A stretch of DNA of 64,000 nucleotides from Viola odorata (taxonomy: Eukaryota > Streptophyta > Magnoliopsida > Malpighiales > Violaceae). Below the pieces are notes generated by a model, which ran no database searches, was not told the origin of the DNA, and was given only the letters and a program-made list of their open reading frames with translations. Each line of letters begins with the position of its first letter. The stretch's first letter is position 1. The translations under genes were made by a program, and so were the position numbers. Where the stretch lies: contig OY829539.1 of assembly GCA_963691705.1 (NCBI GenBank), positions 9,798,501-9,862,500 of the forward strand, given 5' to 3'. Shown piece by piece: positions 54,608-64,000 of the stretch.

Positions 54608-55540
54608 TTTATAATATTTATTGATAAATGATAGAAGAAATTAATGCAAGAGATAGAACTAAATCAAAATGAGGTTAACTAATGAGAAGAAATTTAGCAC
54701 ACTTTTTTTATAATTAACCAAAAACAATTTTCAGTTTTTTTTTCCTTTTTTTTTTTAGAGAACCAAAAACAATCTTTAATACCTAAAATTGGTGACCAAG
54801 TATAGGTTGTACAACAGTTAATTAACAGATAGTCAGATAGTGGATTGGGTCAAACATTTTCCAAGAATTTGGAGGAAATAAAAAAATAAAAAAGATAGAA
54901 TATATATATATAGTTAACTCTTAACTTCAAGGTTTTATATATACATACACATACTAAAATCATGTTTCTATCCTTTCTTTATCAATCTAATTTACCCAAA
55001 AATATATTTAGGAAAAAGTTCCACATTTGATTATATTAATTATTTTCAGCTTTCTCCGTTATCTGTCAGTCCAATTCAGATATGAGATAGCTACAACATG
55101 AATGTATTCAATCGTCTCATCTCGGTTTGTTATTAGTAGGAAATGTATCGGTCTCAGTTGGGATACAATTTTTCTATATATTTATATATACAAAATATTC
55201 AATATACTTATCATATACTTTTATTATTAAGATGGGACGTATCGATCATGTCGGTTGGTATATGACCAATATGATTAGTATCGACGAGATAGAAACTGAG
55301 ATGGTACAACATATTTTCTATTTCATTTTTTTTTCTATTGGGAGAGATGTATCAACTAGCATGCCCTGTATGGTATGGAATTGATAACATTATCTTATAG
55401 AAATTTTAGATATAATAATGGTAAAATTCAAACTTTCATTTATACACCAAGTTCAGATAAGCCACTACATTTATAACTGAACCAAATAAGCACTATATTT
55501 ATCCATTATGTCAACGTAGACTATTACTACTTAAAAATAG
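54608..55540. other. Intergenic DNA upstream of the 53.9 kb gene
   Basis: Includes ATATATATATATAG at 54900 and other AT-rich DNA. The frame 55127-55384 has no family features. Confidence 0.4.
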
Positions 55541-55542
55541 TA

Positions 55543-55802
55543 CTCCCTTTGTCCCCAAAAGGATGTCGTTTTAGCATTTGCTTTTACTGTTTCGGAACGT
55601 ATCTTAAGACGCTCGGAACAGTCACTATTTGAGACAATTTTGCCCCAAATTTTTTCTCGGAAGTACGTTAAGGATTAACGTACGTTCGAAAAAAAGTACG
55701 GAATTTTTTGGGGTCAAATAGTGCCTCATCCGGCTTACTCGATATGCGTTCCCTACTGAATATTGGGATGCGAGGAAGACATCCTTTTAGGGATGGAGGG
55801 AG
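55543..55802. mobile_element. Stowaway MITE (Tc1/mariner type), 260 bp
   Basis: Ends CTCCCTTTGTCCCCAAAAGG and CTTTTAGGGATGGAGGGAG, flanked by TA (55541-55542 and 55803-55804). The CTCCCTNNGTCCC terminus is the Stowaway signature. Internal palindromic text around TTTTTTGGGGTCAAATAGTG pairs with the left half. Confidence 0.93.
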
Positions 55803-55804
55803 TA

Positions 55805-56760
55805 ATACCTTATTTGGCACCTTAAAAATTTATCTATAGTCAAACTAATTGTACTTATAAAATAAAAACTTTCGTGATTTTTTCTTCATCCATGTAAGAA
55901 TTAAGCTCGAATAAATTAATTTTTTTGTTTTTTTTTAATAGGAAAAAAGTGAGTCTCTCTCTCATTTTAGAAGATGCCAAATAAGGAATTACTATTTTTA
56001 GATAGCAGCGGTTAATATTGACCAAATTGACAAATATAATAACTTATTTGGTTCAAATACGATTGTAATGACTTATCATGAGTTATGCTATAAATGCAAG
56101 GGTAAATTTTACTTTTTTTTCTATAAAAAATTTAAATATATATTGGGTTTAGCTAATGAGAGAAAAGGGCCTAATCATAAAACCCAGCCCAAAAGGAAAA
56201 GGCTGCCATAAGTTGGACCAATCTAGTAGGCCTAAAAGCATATGTGCACGTTTACCAATCAAAATATAACACTTAAAAATGGGAGAAAAATGGATGGAGG
56301 AAAGAGACATGGAATGAAATTGGATTATTGCAATGAAAATTGGCATTAGCAAAAAAAACTACCTAAATTCTACCTTAGTTTCACTATACTACTCAAATTG
56401 GATTTGGCATTAGCAAAAGCAATGAAAATTGTCACACATAAGAAACTAAGTCTTGGACTTGCACAAATATAAATTTCCATATATGGAATTAGAAAATGGT
56501 AATTTGTGGCAAGAAAATATGTGTGCTAGCTAAATAAACACGCAACAGTTATAAACGGAGGTGATAATAAAATCTGAATTTGAGATTCTAGTGATATTTT
56601 TACCACCAGTAAATCTACAGTAAACATGCAACATTAATATGACAATTTTCCTCCTCTTATGGTAAAAAGAATTGAAACATACAAGGATGCATCATTTGTA
56701 AGAAAATATTAAATGAAATGAAATGAAAATTAATTAATGGTAGAAAAGAAGGAGGGGGAG
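55805..56760. other. AT-rich intergenic DNA
   Basis: No gene recognised. A GACACGTGGC G-box-like site lies at 56760-56769. Confidence 0.4.
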
Positions 56761-56769
56761 ACACGTGGC

Positions 56770-56880
56770 ATACCTAGTGTGTGAATTCTTTGGATCTTGC
56801 ATCAACAAAGAAGATTGAATTAGCATGAGGAAGATGGAGAGGGAGTTTTTTCATTTGGGAGAGGGAGAAGGAGTGAGTGA
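56770..56880 (-). other. Candidate upstream leader exon with a short uORF
   Basis: On the minus strand a CT-rich leader (CTCCTCACTCACTCCTTCTC) is followed by a 26-codon frame starting MKKLPLHLPH, which ends in TAG just before a GTATGCC donor-like site. A G-box-like CACGTG lies next to it at 56762-56767. It could be the first exon of the 53.9 kb gene, 2 kb away; this is inference. Confidence 0.25.
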
Positions 56881-57019
56881 GGAGCTAATGCTCAACCTCA
56901 ACCTCTTCTTTCTGTTTTGGCATTCAATTTTTGGTTGGCATTTGGCAAAACTTTGTTTTTTCTTTTTCTATGTTTTTTTCCCTTCTTTATTACTACACAC
57001 CCTTTTGCTTTGGCAGGCA

Positions 57020-60000
57020 TGATTCCTACTGATTTAGAAAGAGAGGAATGGGTTCAAATTTCAAAGGCAAAGTAATATTGTTGCTTTAAATGCAATTACA
57101 ATAATACCCATTTGATAAGGAAACTGTTTTGGACAAATCTATAATATTTATATAGTTGGGGTGTGAGCATGACCCAATTATCATTCTCATACTCTTACGA
57201 ATTTACGACAATACTTTTTTTAAATGAGCCAACTCACATAAAAATATGATTTATATATTGCGGTTTGTTAGTTTTAATCATTCAACGTTTTAATTTTACG
57301 TTATAATTCTATCTCGATTTTTTATGCTAATTTAAACTTTGTATTTTAACAATAATGGATTTGAGTGTTCAACATTTTTATTATTTAAATAAAATTGTGT
57401 TGATTCGATCATTATATATAAAAAGTAATTAAATTTTTTAAGTACAACGATTTGATGCAATTAAGATTAGATTTCACCTAGTAGGTTTAGTAAACGTGTG
57501 GTTGGATCTGGAAAGAAATACTAGGAAGTCTTTTAGGTTTCTTGAGTACTGATTTTAGGCATACAAAACAAATTAAAAAGTAAGTAACTAAATATGTTGA
57601 CTAAACCTGTAAATATGTTGACTAAATTACAAAGTAAGGAAGAAATGTAGCCTAATATTTTTTTTTATAAGTAAAAATGAGATTTAAATTTGGATTTGAC
57701 TCTCTATTGGTATCCGTAAGACCAGTAATTTAATAATGATGTTCGTCTCCTGTTCTTTTTTCATGATTATGAGCAAGTGAGATCTACTTAGGGCATTAAT
57801 TTGTGTTGGACATGCATGTCTTTGCCTTTGTTTTGAAAGAGAATCATGAGACTTAAAGTAAAACCCTCTTTTGGTTAATTATGCATATTTTGATTTCCAC
57901 CAGGAAAATCAATTAGAAATTGCTAATTATTTGATTTGCAAGATGGAATTTAATAATTTATGCAGTTCAGATCATTATTTAGTACAAGAATTTCAAAATT
58001 TCCTTCAAAAATTATTGTTCATATTATAGCCTCGGAGATTTATGAGTTAATTCATTAAAAATAAAATACTCACAACAGATAATTAATCAACACATAAAGA
58101 TTGAACTAACGAGGTTAGCCTTAAGCAATTAGTTCTGCAACTTCAAATTTTATTCTTTTTTAATACTAGCATTTAGTTTAGTAGTAGCAATAACTAATTT
58201 AGATCCTTTACCAACACAAAAAAAAACTAATTTATATCCAAAAAAATATTATCAAAATTTGCAGAAAGATAATTGGACGACATTACTTAAAAGTTCAAAT
58301 TAATTAATAAATAAATAAATTATTAATTATTAATTATTAATCCAGTCTGTAATGAATATAAATAATGAGGTAATGGATGGCATCATGATTCATTTGTGGC
58401 TCATGTCCATATCCGCAATCCACAAGGATAAAAAAGCTGCTGCAAAGAGGAAAAGACATTATGATTGGAGATGTTGGATCAATTGCTTCAATTTAATCCC
58501 TTTTCTTTAATCAAAAGTCCATCAGATCAGATTTACTTGGCTGTGTGGTTATGAGTGGAGATGTTGGATCTATTTTCTTTTCTTTTCTTTTTCTCACGTG
58601 GAAGATATAAATAACTTCGAATAATAATTTAAATTAGATATAAAATTATTCTGAATATCGAGTATTCCTAATTGAACTTTATTGCCTAAAAATATTATCA
58701 ATAAATATTTGCAACCGTAAATTTTTAGAAATGGTGAGAACTCGACTGATTTTCCTTAAGATTTTGGATTTGAACTTTAGGAAAACAGTTATTTTAAAAT
58801 ACCCAATGATTACACTTATTATGGATCTCTCACGGTGAGTTATAAATTAATCTAATTTAAAAGAGGATTTGAGATACCATATTAAAAAAAAATTGTGCTA
58901 TTTTATTTGCCTATAAAAGAACTATCCTATGATGTAAATTTGACCAATTTTTGGTTTTTTGGGTTGAATGGAACGGTCCATTTATGAAAACCATCATTAA
59001 AATCAACTTTGTGTTTTATTTATTTTGCTTTAACTTTGAATATGTTATCGTATATTGACTCAACTTTTTTAGCTACATCAATTGATGACTGGGTTGATCG
59101 GTCTTACCCAGTTCTTACGTGTCAAAATTCAAAACTTTTAAGAGGCGTTTAATTGCAAGAAGATTCGATGGGTAGTAGTTGGAAAATGGGTTAAATTACT
59201 GTAAACCCCTCTATTTACTATTTTTATTTGTGACACATTAAATTGTTTTAGTAGAGGAACTCAATTTCTGATTAAATAGAGAAATTTACGGTGAAATTTA
59301 AATCAATGTGTTTTAGATTTTGGTCTTGCTCTTGACTGTGTGCGTGATGCGTAAGGGTGGGTTTATAGACTTGGAAAGAAATCCTTATCATAAATCATTA
59401 TTAATCCTTAAAAAACAAATTGTTTATAGAACGTTATCGTAAATTATGCCACAAATTAATCTTCTAAGAAAATAAATTCAAAGTCAAGAAGTTGAAATGA
59501 TCAAAACCCAAAAATAAAAATAAAATAAAATTCTTAAGGTGAGATAAAGGAGATATCTTAATTTGATCAAAATTTCCAATCAAATGATAGCTTTTTATGG
59601 GCTTAATAAAAAAAATTCAAATCGCACCTTCATCGATAAAATCCTAAATCGCAATGTGTTCGTACAGATTGGCCAATTAACATTCTTTTTTAATTTCTCT
59701 AAATTTATTTTTTGCAATATTTCGAGTTTATCAATTTGTAAACTAAATATAGAGAAGTACATGTAAATTAAAATGGGCATTAATTGTTAATAATTATTCT
59801 TTTTCAGGTCAAAAAGAGAAAGGAATAGGGTTTTTTTTCCCAGTCATCCCTTTAGCCTTTTTGTACATTCTGTAGTGTACTGTAGACCATACCATATGCA
59901 TCATACTGTCCGCCCTGGATTGGGATTTTCCTTCCCCACATACTAATAATAAAAGGGACCGATGGGTTCGAATCGTCAATCTATAGTGAGGTAAATGAAA

Positions 60001-61180
60001 TTTCTAGACTTTCAACATCTCTTGTAATCAAAAAGTTAAGCGCATAAGTTCGGTTATCAGTTCTATTTATGATAATGAGTGAAATTTATAAATTTTTTGG
60101 TTAGGAAAAATCGAGTCACATGTGAATATCTTAAATTAATGACTATAAACTATAAAGAATATTTACAAATCAAAGAATATTTACAAATCAACTTTTAATG
60201 TACTACATTAAATGGTTTCTATATAGTTTTTAAGAGATCATAAATTTGATTTGAAAAAGAGAGTTATCATTCATGTAATGCAATCATGAGAGGTTATACA
60301 TTTGTAATAATTCCATTTCCATTTCCATTATTGATTTGTGAAGGGGAGCTTTGATTGTGTTCTTCAGCAACTGATATATTTCATGCTCAAGTCATGAAAA
60401 ATTGGGCTCAGTGATCACGATTCACGTGGGAACCAAGAGCATACACAAATCAAAAAAGCTTTAACAATTGTGCATCTTCTGAACACACATCGATTGCATT
60501 ACCAACCCGACCAAAATCAAAAAGCTTTAACAATTCAAGTCGGTCCAAAAAAGAACGTGTGCATATAAAAATAAACATTGTAAACTACATCTCATTCAAT
60601 GATTAAAACGACATCTAAAGGTGCAAACGCTCTTATCCCAGACAACTCCGAAATGAATTTCGACCATCATTGTTACACTTATAACTAATGCCTGTCTGGT
60701 AACTGGGTAAATCTTTACTCTTTGTTACCATTGCTGCACTGGTTATTTGGGTAGCAGAAATTAATGTTTGTATAAAGTGACAGTATCCCTTACACTACTC
60801 ATTTTAACAGTCAGTTCGCTAATGACCCAATTGAAAACCAGCAAAAGCAGCAATCAAAGTCACAGAATCATACTAAAGTTTTGCAGTCCATTTGGAATTA
60901 TGGACCAATAGATCAGAATGCATGAACTGCAAGTATTAAGTAATTTTAGCAGAAGAATGTAAGCTCATCCAACAGTTCAACAAAAAGCTACACAAGTGGT
61001 GACTGCCGCGTCAGAAAATCTTCTCTCTAACTTTAGGTGAGGAAGCTGTATGACTCAGAAAAACTGCCGAGCTTCATTTCACTTTTTAAGATCCTTATTT
61101 AAGAAGAAAAAACAAAACAGAAGAAAAAGAACATTGGGAATTAGCATTAGAAACTAGAAAGCAGAGCTGCCTCTGGGAGA
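57020..61180. other. AT-rich intergenic DNA
   Basis: No gene, RNA or element with definable ends. It contains short local duplications: AAAGAATATTTACAAATC twice at 60155-60190, and AAAAAGCTTTAACAATT at about 60457 and 60518. An AATTATTAATTATTAAT stretch lies at about 58325, and there is an isolated tRNA T-arm-like GGGTTCGAATC near 59968. Confidence 0.5.
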
Positions 61181-61188
61181 TGCATTGT

Positions 61189-61194
61189 TTTATT
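61189..61194 (-). terminator. Candidate poly(A) signal of the 61.6 kb gene
   Basis: AATAAA on the minus strand about 360 nt after the stop codon at 61555. Other A-rich sites are possible. Confidence 0.3.
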
Positions 61195-61554
61195 TTTGCG
61201 TACAAACTTTCATCAACTTAGGGTGGTGATTAAAACAGAAACAAAAAAACAAATCAATATTGGCTTCCAAGAAAGATCGAGCTGCACTAACCATTCCAAC
61301 TAAACCTAGAAGCATAAAGGGAACTTTCAAAACTATTGTACAAAAGGGCTGAAGATCACTGAGGTTAAGCTCCAGCACAACACGTTATCCTGCACATGGC
61401 TGCAGAGGTGCAAATGATATGCTGCAAATCTAATAGATGGTGCTACAGCTGGAGAAACTTACATGTGGAAGGAGACAAGTTACCTTATTTGCCATGCCCA
61501 AAGTTAGCAGTTCTATTGGTCTGTTATTGGGAAAGGCCGAGTCGTTGCTACAAA

Positions 61555-64000
61555 TCACTGACTATCTGGCCCGCCTGGGCATTGCTTGCTCCAACCAACC
61601 GAACCAGCTCTCCGTTCTCCCCGCTTCCTCTTGTTCTTAGGGAATTGAAAATCTGAGGCTAAACATGATTTTAGAGTCGATTGCTCCTGAGATGACACAC
61701 GTTTTGGCGTTGGCTTAGGTTCTGAAGTCGGTATTGGACAAGGATTTGCGCTTTCTTCCTCTTCACCTTTCTCTGGCTCTTGGCTATTATTCTCTATGAG
61801 TTGAATGCTTGTGCCTATGAAAGGTTCTCTCTCCCCATCAGCTGCTGCTTCATTATGTATGAGGACATTATCCACAATCTGCAGATATCAATATTCCATA
61901 CAGACCGAGTGATTAATTGAACTTCAATTGCACGGAAATAGTAATCACTTCTGTAGTGTTATCATCATTCAAGGATAATACACATACTCTAGAAAAATAA
62001 ATTCAATTCTTTACTCCTAAATTACTTGGAACAAGAAGAAAAAGAGCAACAAAAACTCATGCCCTGAAGACATCCATGCATGCCTTGTTAACTCATGTAG
62101 TCAGGAAAACTGCTTTCACTAAACGATATTGCATTCATTAGTGTTTCAAAAACAGCATATAAGCTCGAAAATATTTTTTTGCCATCATTGCCTACATAAT
62201 TAGATATAGTCTACCCGTTTACAAACTTTGTGTACTAAGGAAGAAACATTAGTTCTAAAATCACGTTTACTTTTAACATTACATACACTGTCCTCCACAG
62301 TTAAATGAAACTAGAGTTCATACAAGAATTCTTACATCTTCACTAGAATCTCCGATTTGCGGTTGATGGAAGGTAACATCAGCAGCAGACAGCAATCCTA
62401 TTGTGCTTTCAATTATATCAGGTACATGAATAGCCTCTCCGTAACTTGACATGGCACTGTCAGGCAAAACAAGATCTCCGATATCATATCCTGATGTATG
62501 CTGTGCTTCAGTAAAAATAGGTCCCAACAACATGGTTTCTCCATTGCCAGCAGAGAATGTCGGACTAGGAGCCGAGCTAGTCTGTGCTTCAAAAGGAGCA
62601 AGAAGGCTCAAATTTTCAAATGATGAGAACTTAGCAGCATTTTTTGACATTACCACATCAAGTTGATTCTTCAGCTTTTCAACACGAGCATGCACTATTT
62701 CAATTGTCCTAAGGACCCATTCCAAGGAATTATCACCATCTCCACGCTCATAAAACAACTGGTCATTATCAATCCCTAATTCTTCATTGTTATCACCATG
62801 CTGATCTGTAATTGCTGTTCCAAAATCATAACAAACAGAGCCAGCCCCAAATTAATAGAATTTTATTCAGAGTCAAACAATACATGAGTAGATATAATGA
62901 ATAAAAAGCAGTAGATTGAACAAAACACCATGCACAAGGCTTTTAGCTGTATTGATTAGATTGGCTATTGGACAAATGATGCTAGTCAATATATGTAACA
63001 CAAAATTTCACAAATTTACACATGACATTAGGAGGATTTAACACAAAATTTCACAAATTTACACATGACATTAGGAGGATACAAAAGCAATGGGTAGCAG
63101 AAATTGTTACCTGTGTTGCGAAAATCATCGACCGTAGACATCGCATCTGGATTGGATCTCTTGTTTTCTGTTACATATCATACAATAATATTCACAAAAA
63201 CAGAAAGGAGGTGGAGAGCAAAGGATTCTAAACAAAAGTCACAAACACAAAGGGACAAGCTTATACCCAGATAAGAAAAAAGGTTATGATCGGTCATGAA
63301 CAATGCTGTATCTGTTGTGTCTTCAACTCTCTTCCTCTTCCTTCTCCTCAGCGCAGTTCTGCGGCACCACTGATTTGAAAATGGCAGTAACTTTGAACAA
63401 AAACCTTCAAAAGTGGACTCATCGATTCCAGGATGCTTTCTCTGCTCATGTACAGCAATTTCTCTGGCATATTTTAATGCTTGAGACTCTGTTTCTTTAA
63501 TTCTCAATTCTGCCCATTTGCAACGCCACATTATAGGACGTATAAAGCTCCTCCAGTGATTTGTTAGCTTCTTCCTAAGTAGAAGTGAAGGAATTGAATA
63601 AAAAGACACATTTTAGCTTGACATTAATATATTGCGATTCAACTAATTTAGAGCATGCAGACCAGACGACATTTTTGGATAGTGATTTAGACATGTTACT
63701 CATGCAGATTATAAACAATATTAACAAGTAAATATCAACTATTATTGACAGCAGAAATAGACAAAGGTAGAATGCCCACAGAAGAAGCTTTTGATGTGGA
63801 ACAAAAACACACCTTGTATGGAAGATACCACTAAATCCACCAAATGGGGAAGCCAAATCATTGTCATCAAAAAATTGTGATTCAACTTCAGCTTCGCTCA
63901 ATCCAGAGCATCTTTCGGTATCAGAGAGAGTGTCAGCAAATGAGCTTGAACATTCAGTTGCATCTGGGTCTTCAGCCTCGGGAGATATCTTATCATTAAT
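61555..64000 (-). CDS. Conserved plant protein, probable nuclear, last five exons (5' end outside window)
   Basis: Exons with GT/AG borders and one continuous frame: 63813-64000 (partial), 63267-63574, 63111-63167, 62336-62814 and 61555-61878; 451 residues are visible. Exon A carries SSSFADTLSDTERCSG and SEAEVESQFFDDNDLASPFG. Exon B begins KKLTNHWRSFIRPIMWRCKW, continues LRIKETESQALKYAREIA and contains the basic RRTALRRRKRKRVEDTTDTA before HNLFSYLE. Exon D opens with an acidic stretch, then a likely coiled coil (WVLRTIEIVHARVEKLKNQL). The C-terminus has FQFPKNKRKRGERRAG. The two basic clusters suggest nuclear import. The order matches a plant-specific family annotated only as uncharacterised; I cannot name a function. 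No breaks are visible, and the extensions past 63267 and 62336 are intron read-through. Confidence 0.85.
62996..63080. repeat. 43-bp tandem duplication in an intron
   Basis: TAACACAAAATTTCACAAAT ... TTAGGAGGAT occurs twice in direct succession (period 43) in the intron between exons 63111-63167 and 62336-62814. Confidence 0.85.

Noticed and set aside
56825..57022. 65-residue plus-strand frame with a hydrophobic tail
   Set aside because: Composition follows a T-rich stretch; no family resemblance, and the minus strand offers a better leader-like reading.
59960..59985. tRNA or SINE B-box GGGTTCGAATC
   Set aside because: No A box at the right distance and no cloverleaf or poly-A tail.
63178..63266. 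C-terminal extension GISLSLCVCDFC of the exon at 63267-63574
   Set aside because: It is intron read-through; a consensus donor at 63267 joins in frame to the next exon (ENKRSNPDAM).

Overview
The window is AT-rich nuclear DNA of a flowering plant, most likely a eudicot. Evidence: a spliced IQ67-domain (IQD) gene, two further plant-type conserved genes, and plant-specific transposon lineages (Ogre/Tat and CRM-like Ty3/gypsy elements, hAT, PIF/Harbinger, Tc1/mariner-type Stowaway). No species can be named from the sequence alone. No bacterial, viral or organellar block was seen.

Layout. 1-8354: the 3' part of an Ogre/Tat LTR retrotransposon, with two tandem arrays in its 3' untranslated internal region, then a polypurine tract and a 2.7 kb LTR. 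8355-13010: a small hAT-like MITE, then a three-layer nest: a ~0.93 kb Harbinger-type MITE split by an inverted copy of itself, which is split by an Ogre/Tat solo LTR. 13011-15600: an AT-rich foldback and the 3' end of a hAT transposon. About 15620-23770: a second Ogre/Tat copy with 5' LTR, PBS, broken gag, no pol, and 3' internal region, carrying a hAT-type MITE. 24100-30257: a decayed PIF/Harbinger element (Myb/SANT-like ORF1 and DDE transposase ORF2), next to a deletion derivative of the same family. 30266-33560: two hAT-type elements.

33710-38220 (minus): an apparently intact five-coding-exon IQD gene, 552 residues, calmodulin-binding and probably microtubule-associated. 38260-41860: non-coding repeat remnants. 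41860-52650: an old coding relic interrupted by a complete but dead CRM-like gypsy element (43176-52279, minus, TSD ACTTC). That element carries one hAT MITE in pol and another in its 5' LTR; a third lies beside it in the relic.

53903-54607 (minus): a single-exon gene for a basic, Ser/Arg-rich plant protein of unknown function. 55543-55802: a Stowaway MITE. 57020-61180: AT-rich intergenic DNA. 61555-64000 (minus): the last five exons of a conserved plant protein with basic nuclear-localisation-like clusters, whose 5' end lies beyond the window.

The transposons are all visibly broken, or too incomplete to move by themselves. Only the three minus-strand genes look functional. The most informative signals are structural: target-site duplications that date the insertions relative to each other, a set of hAT-type elements with a shared terminus but different subterminal repeats, a higher-order minisatellite inside a retrotransposon, and a pol frame that reads through its polypurine tract into the 3' LTR. 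I found no clear novel functional system.
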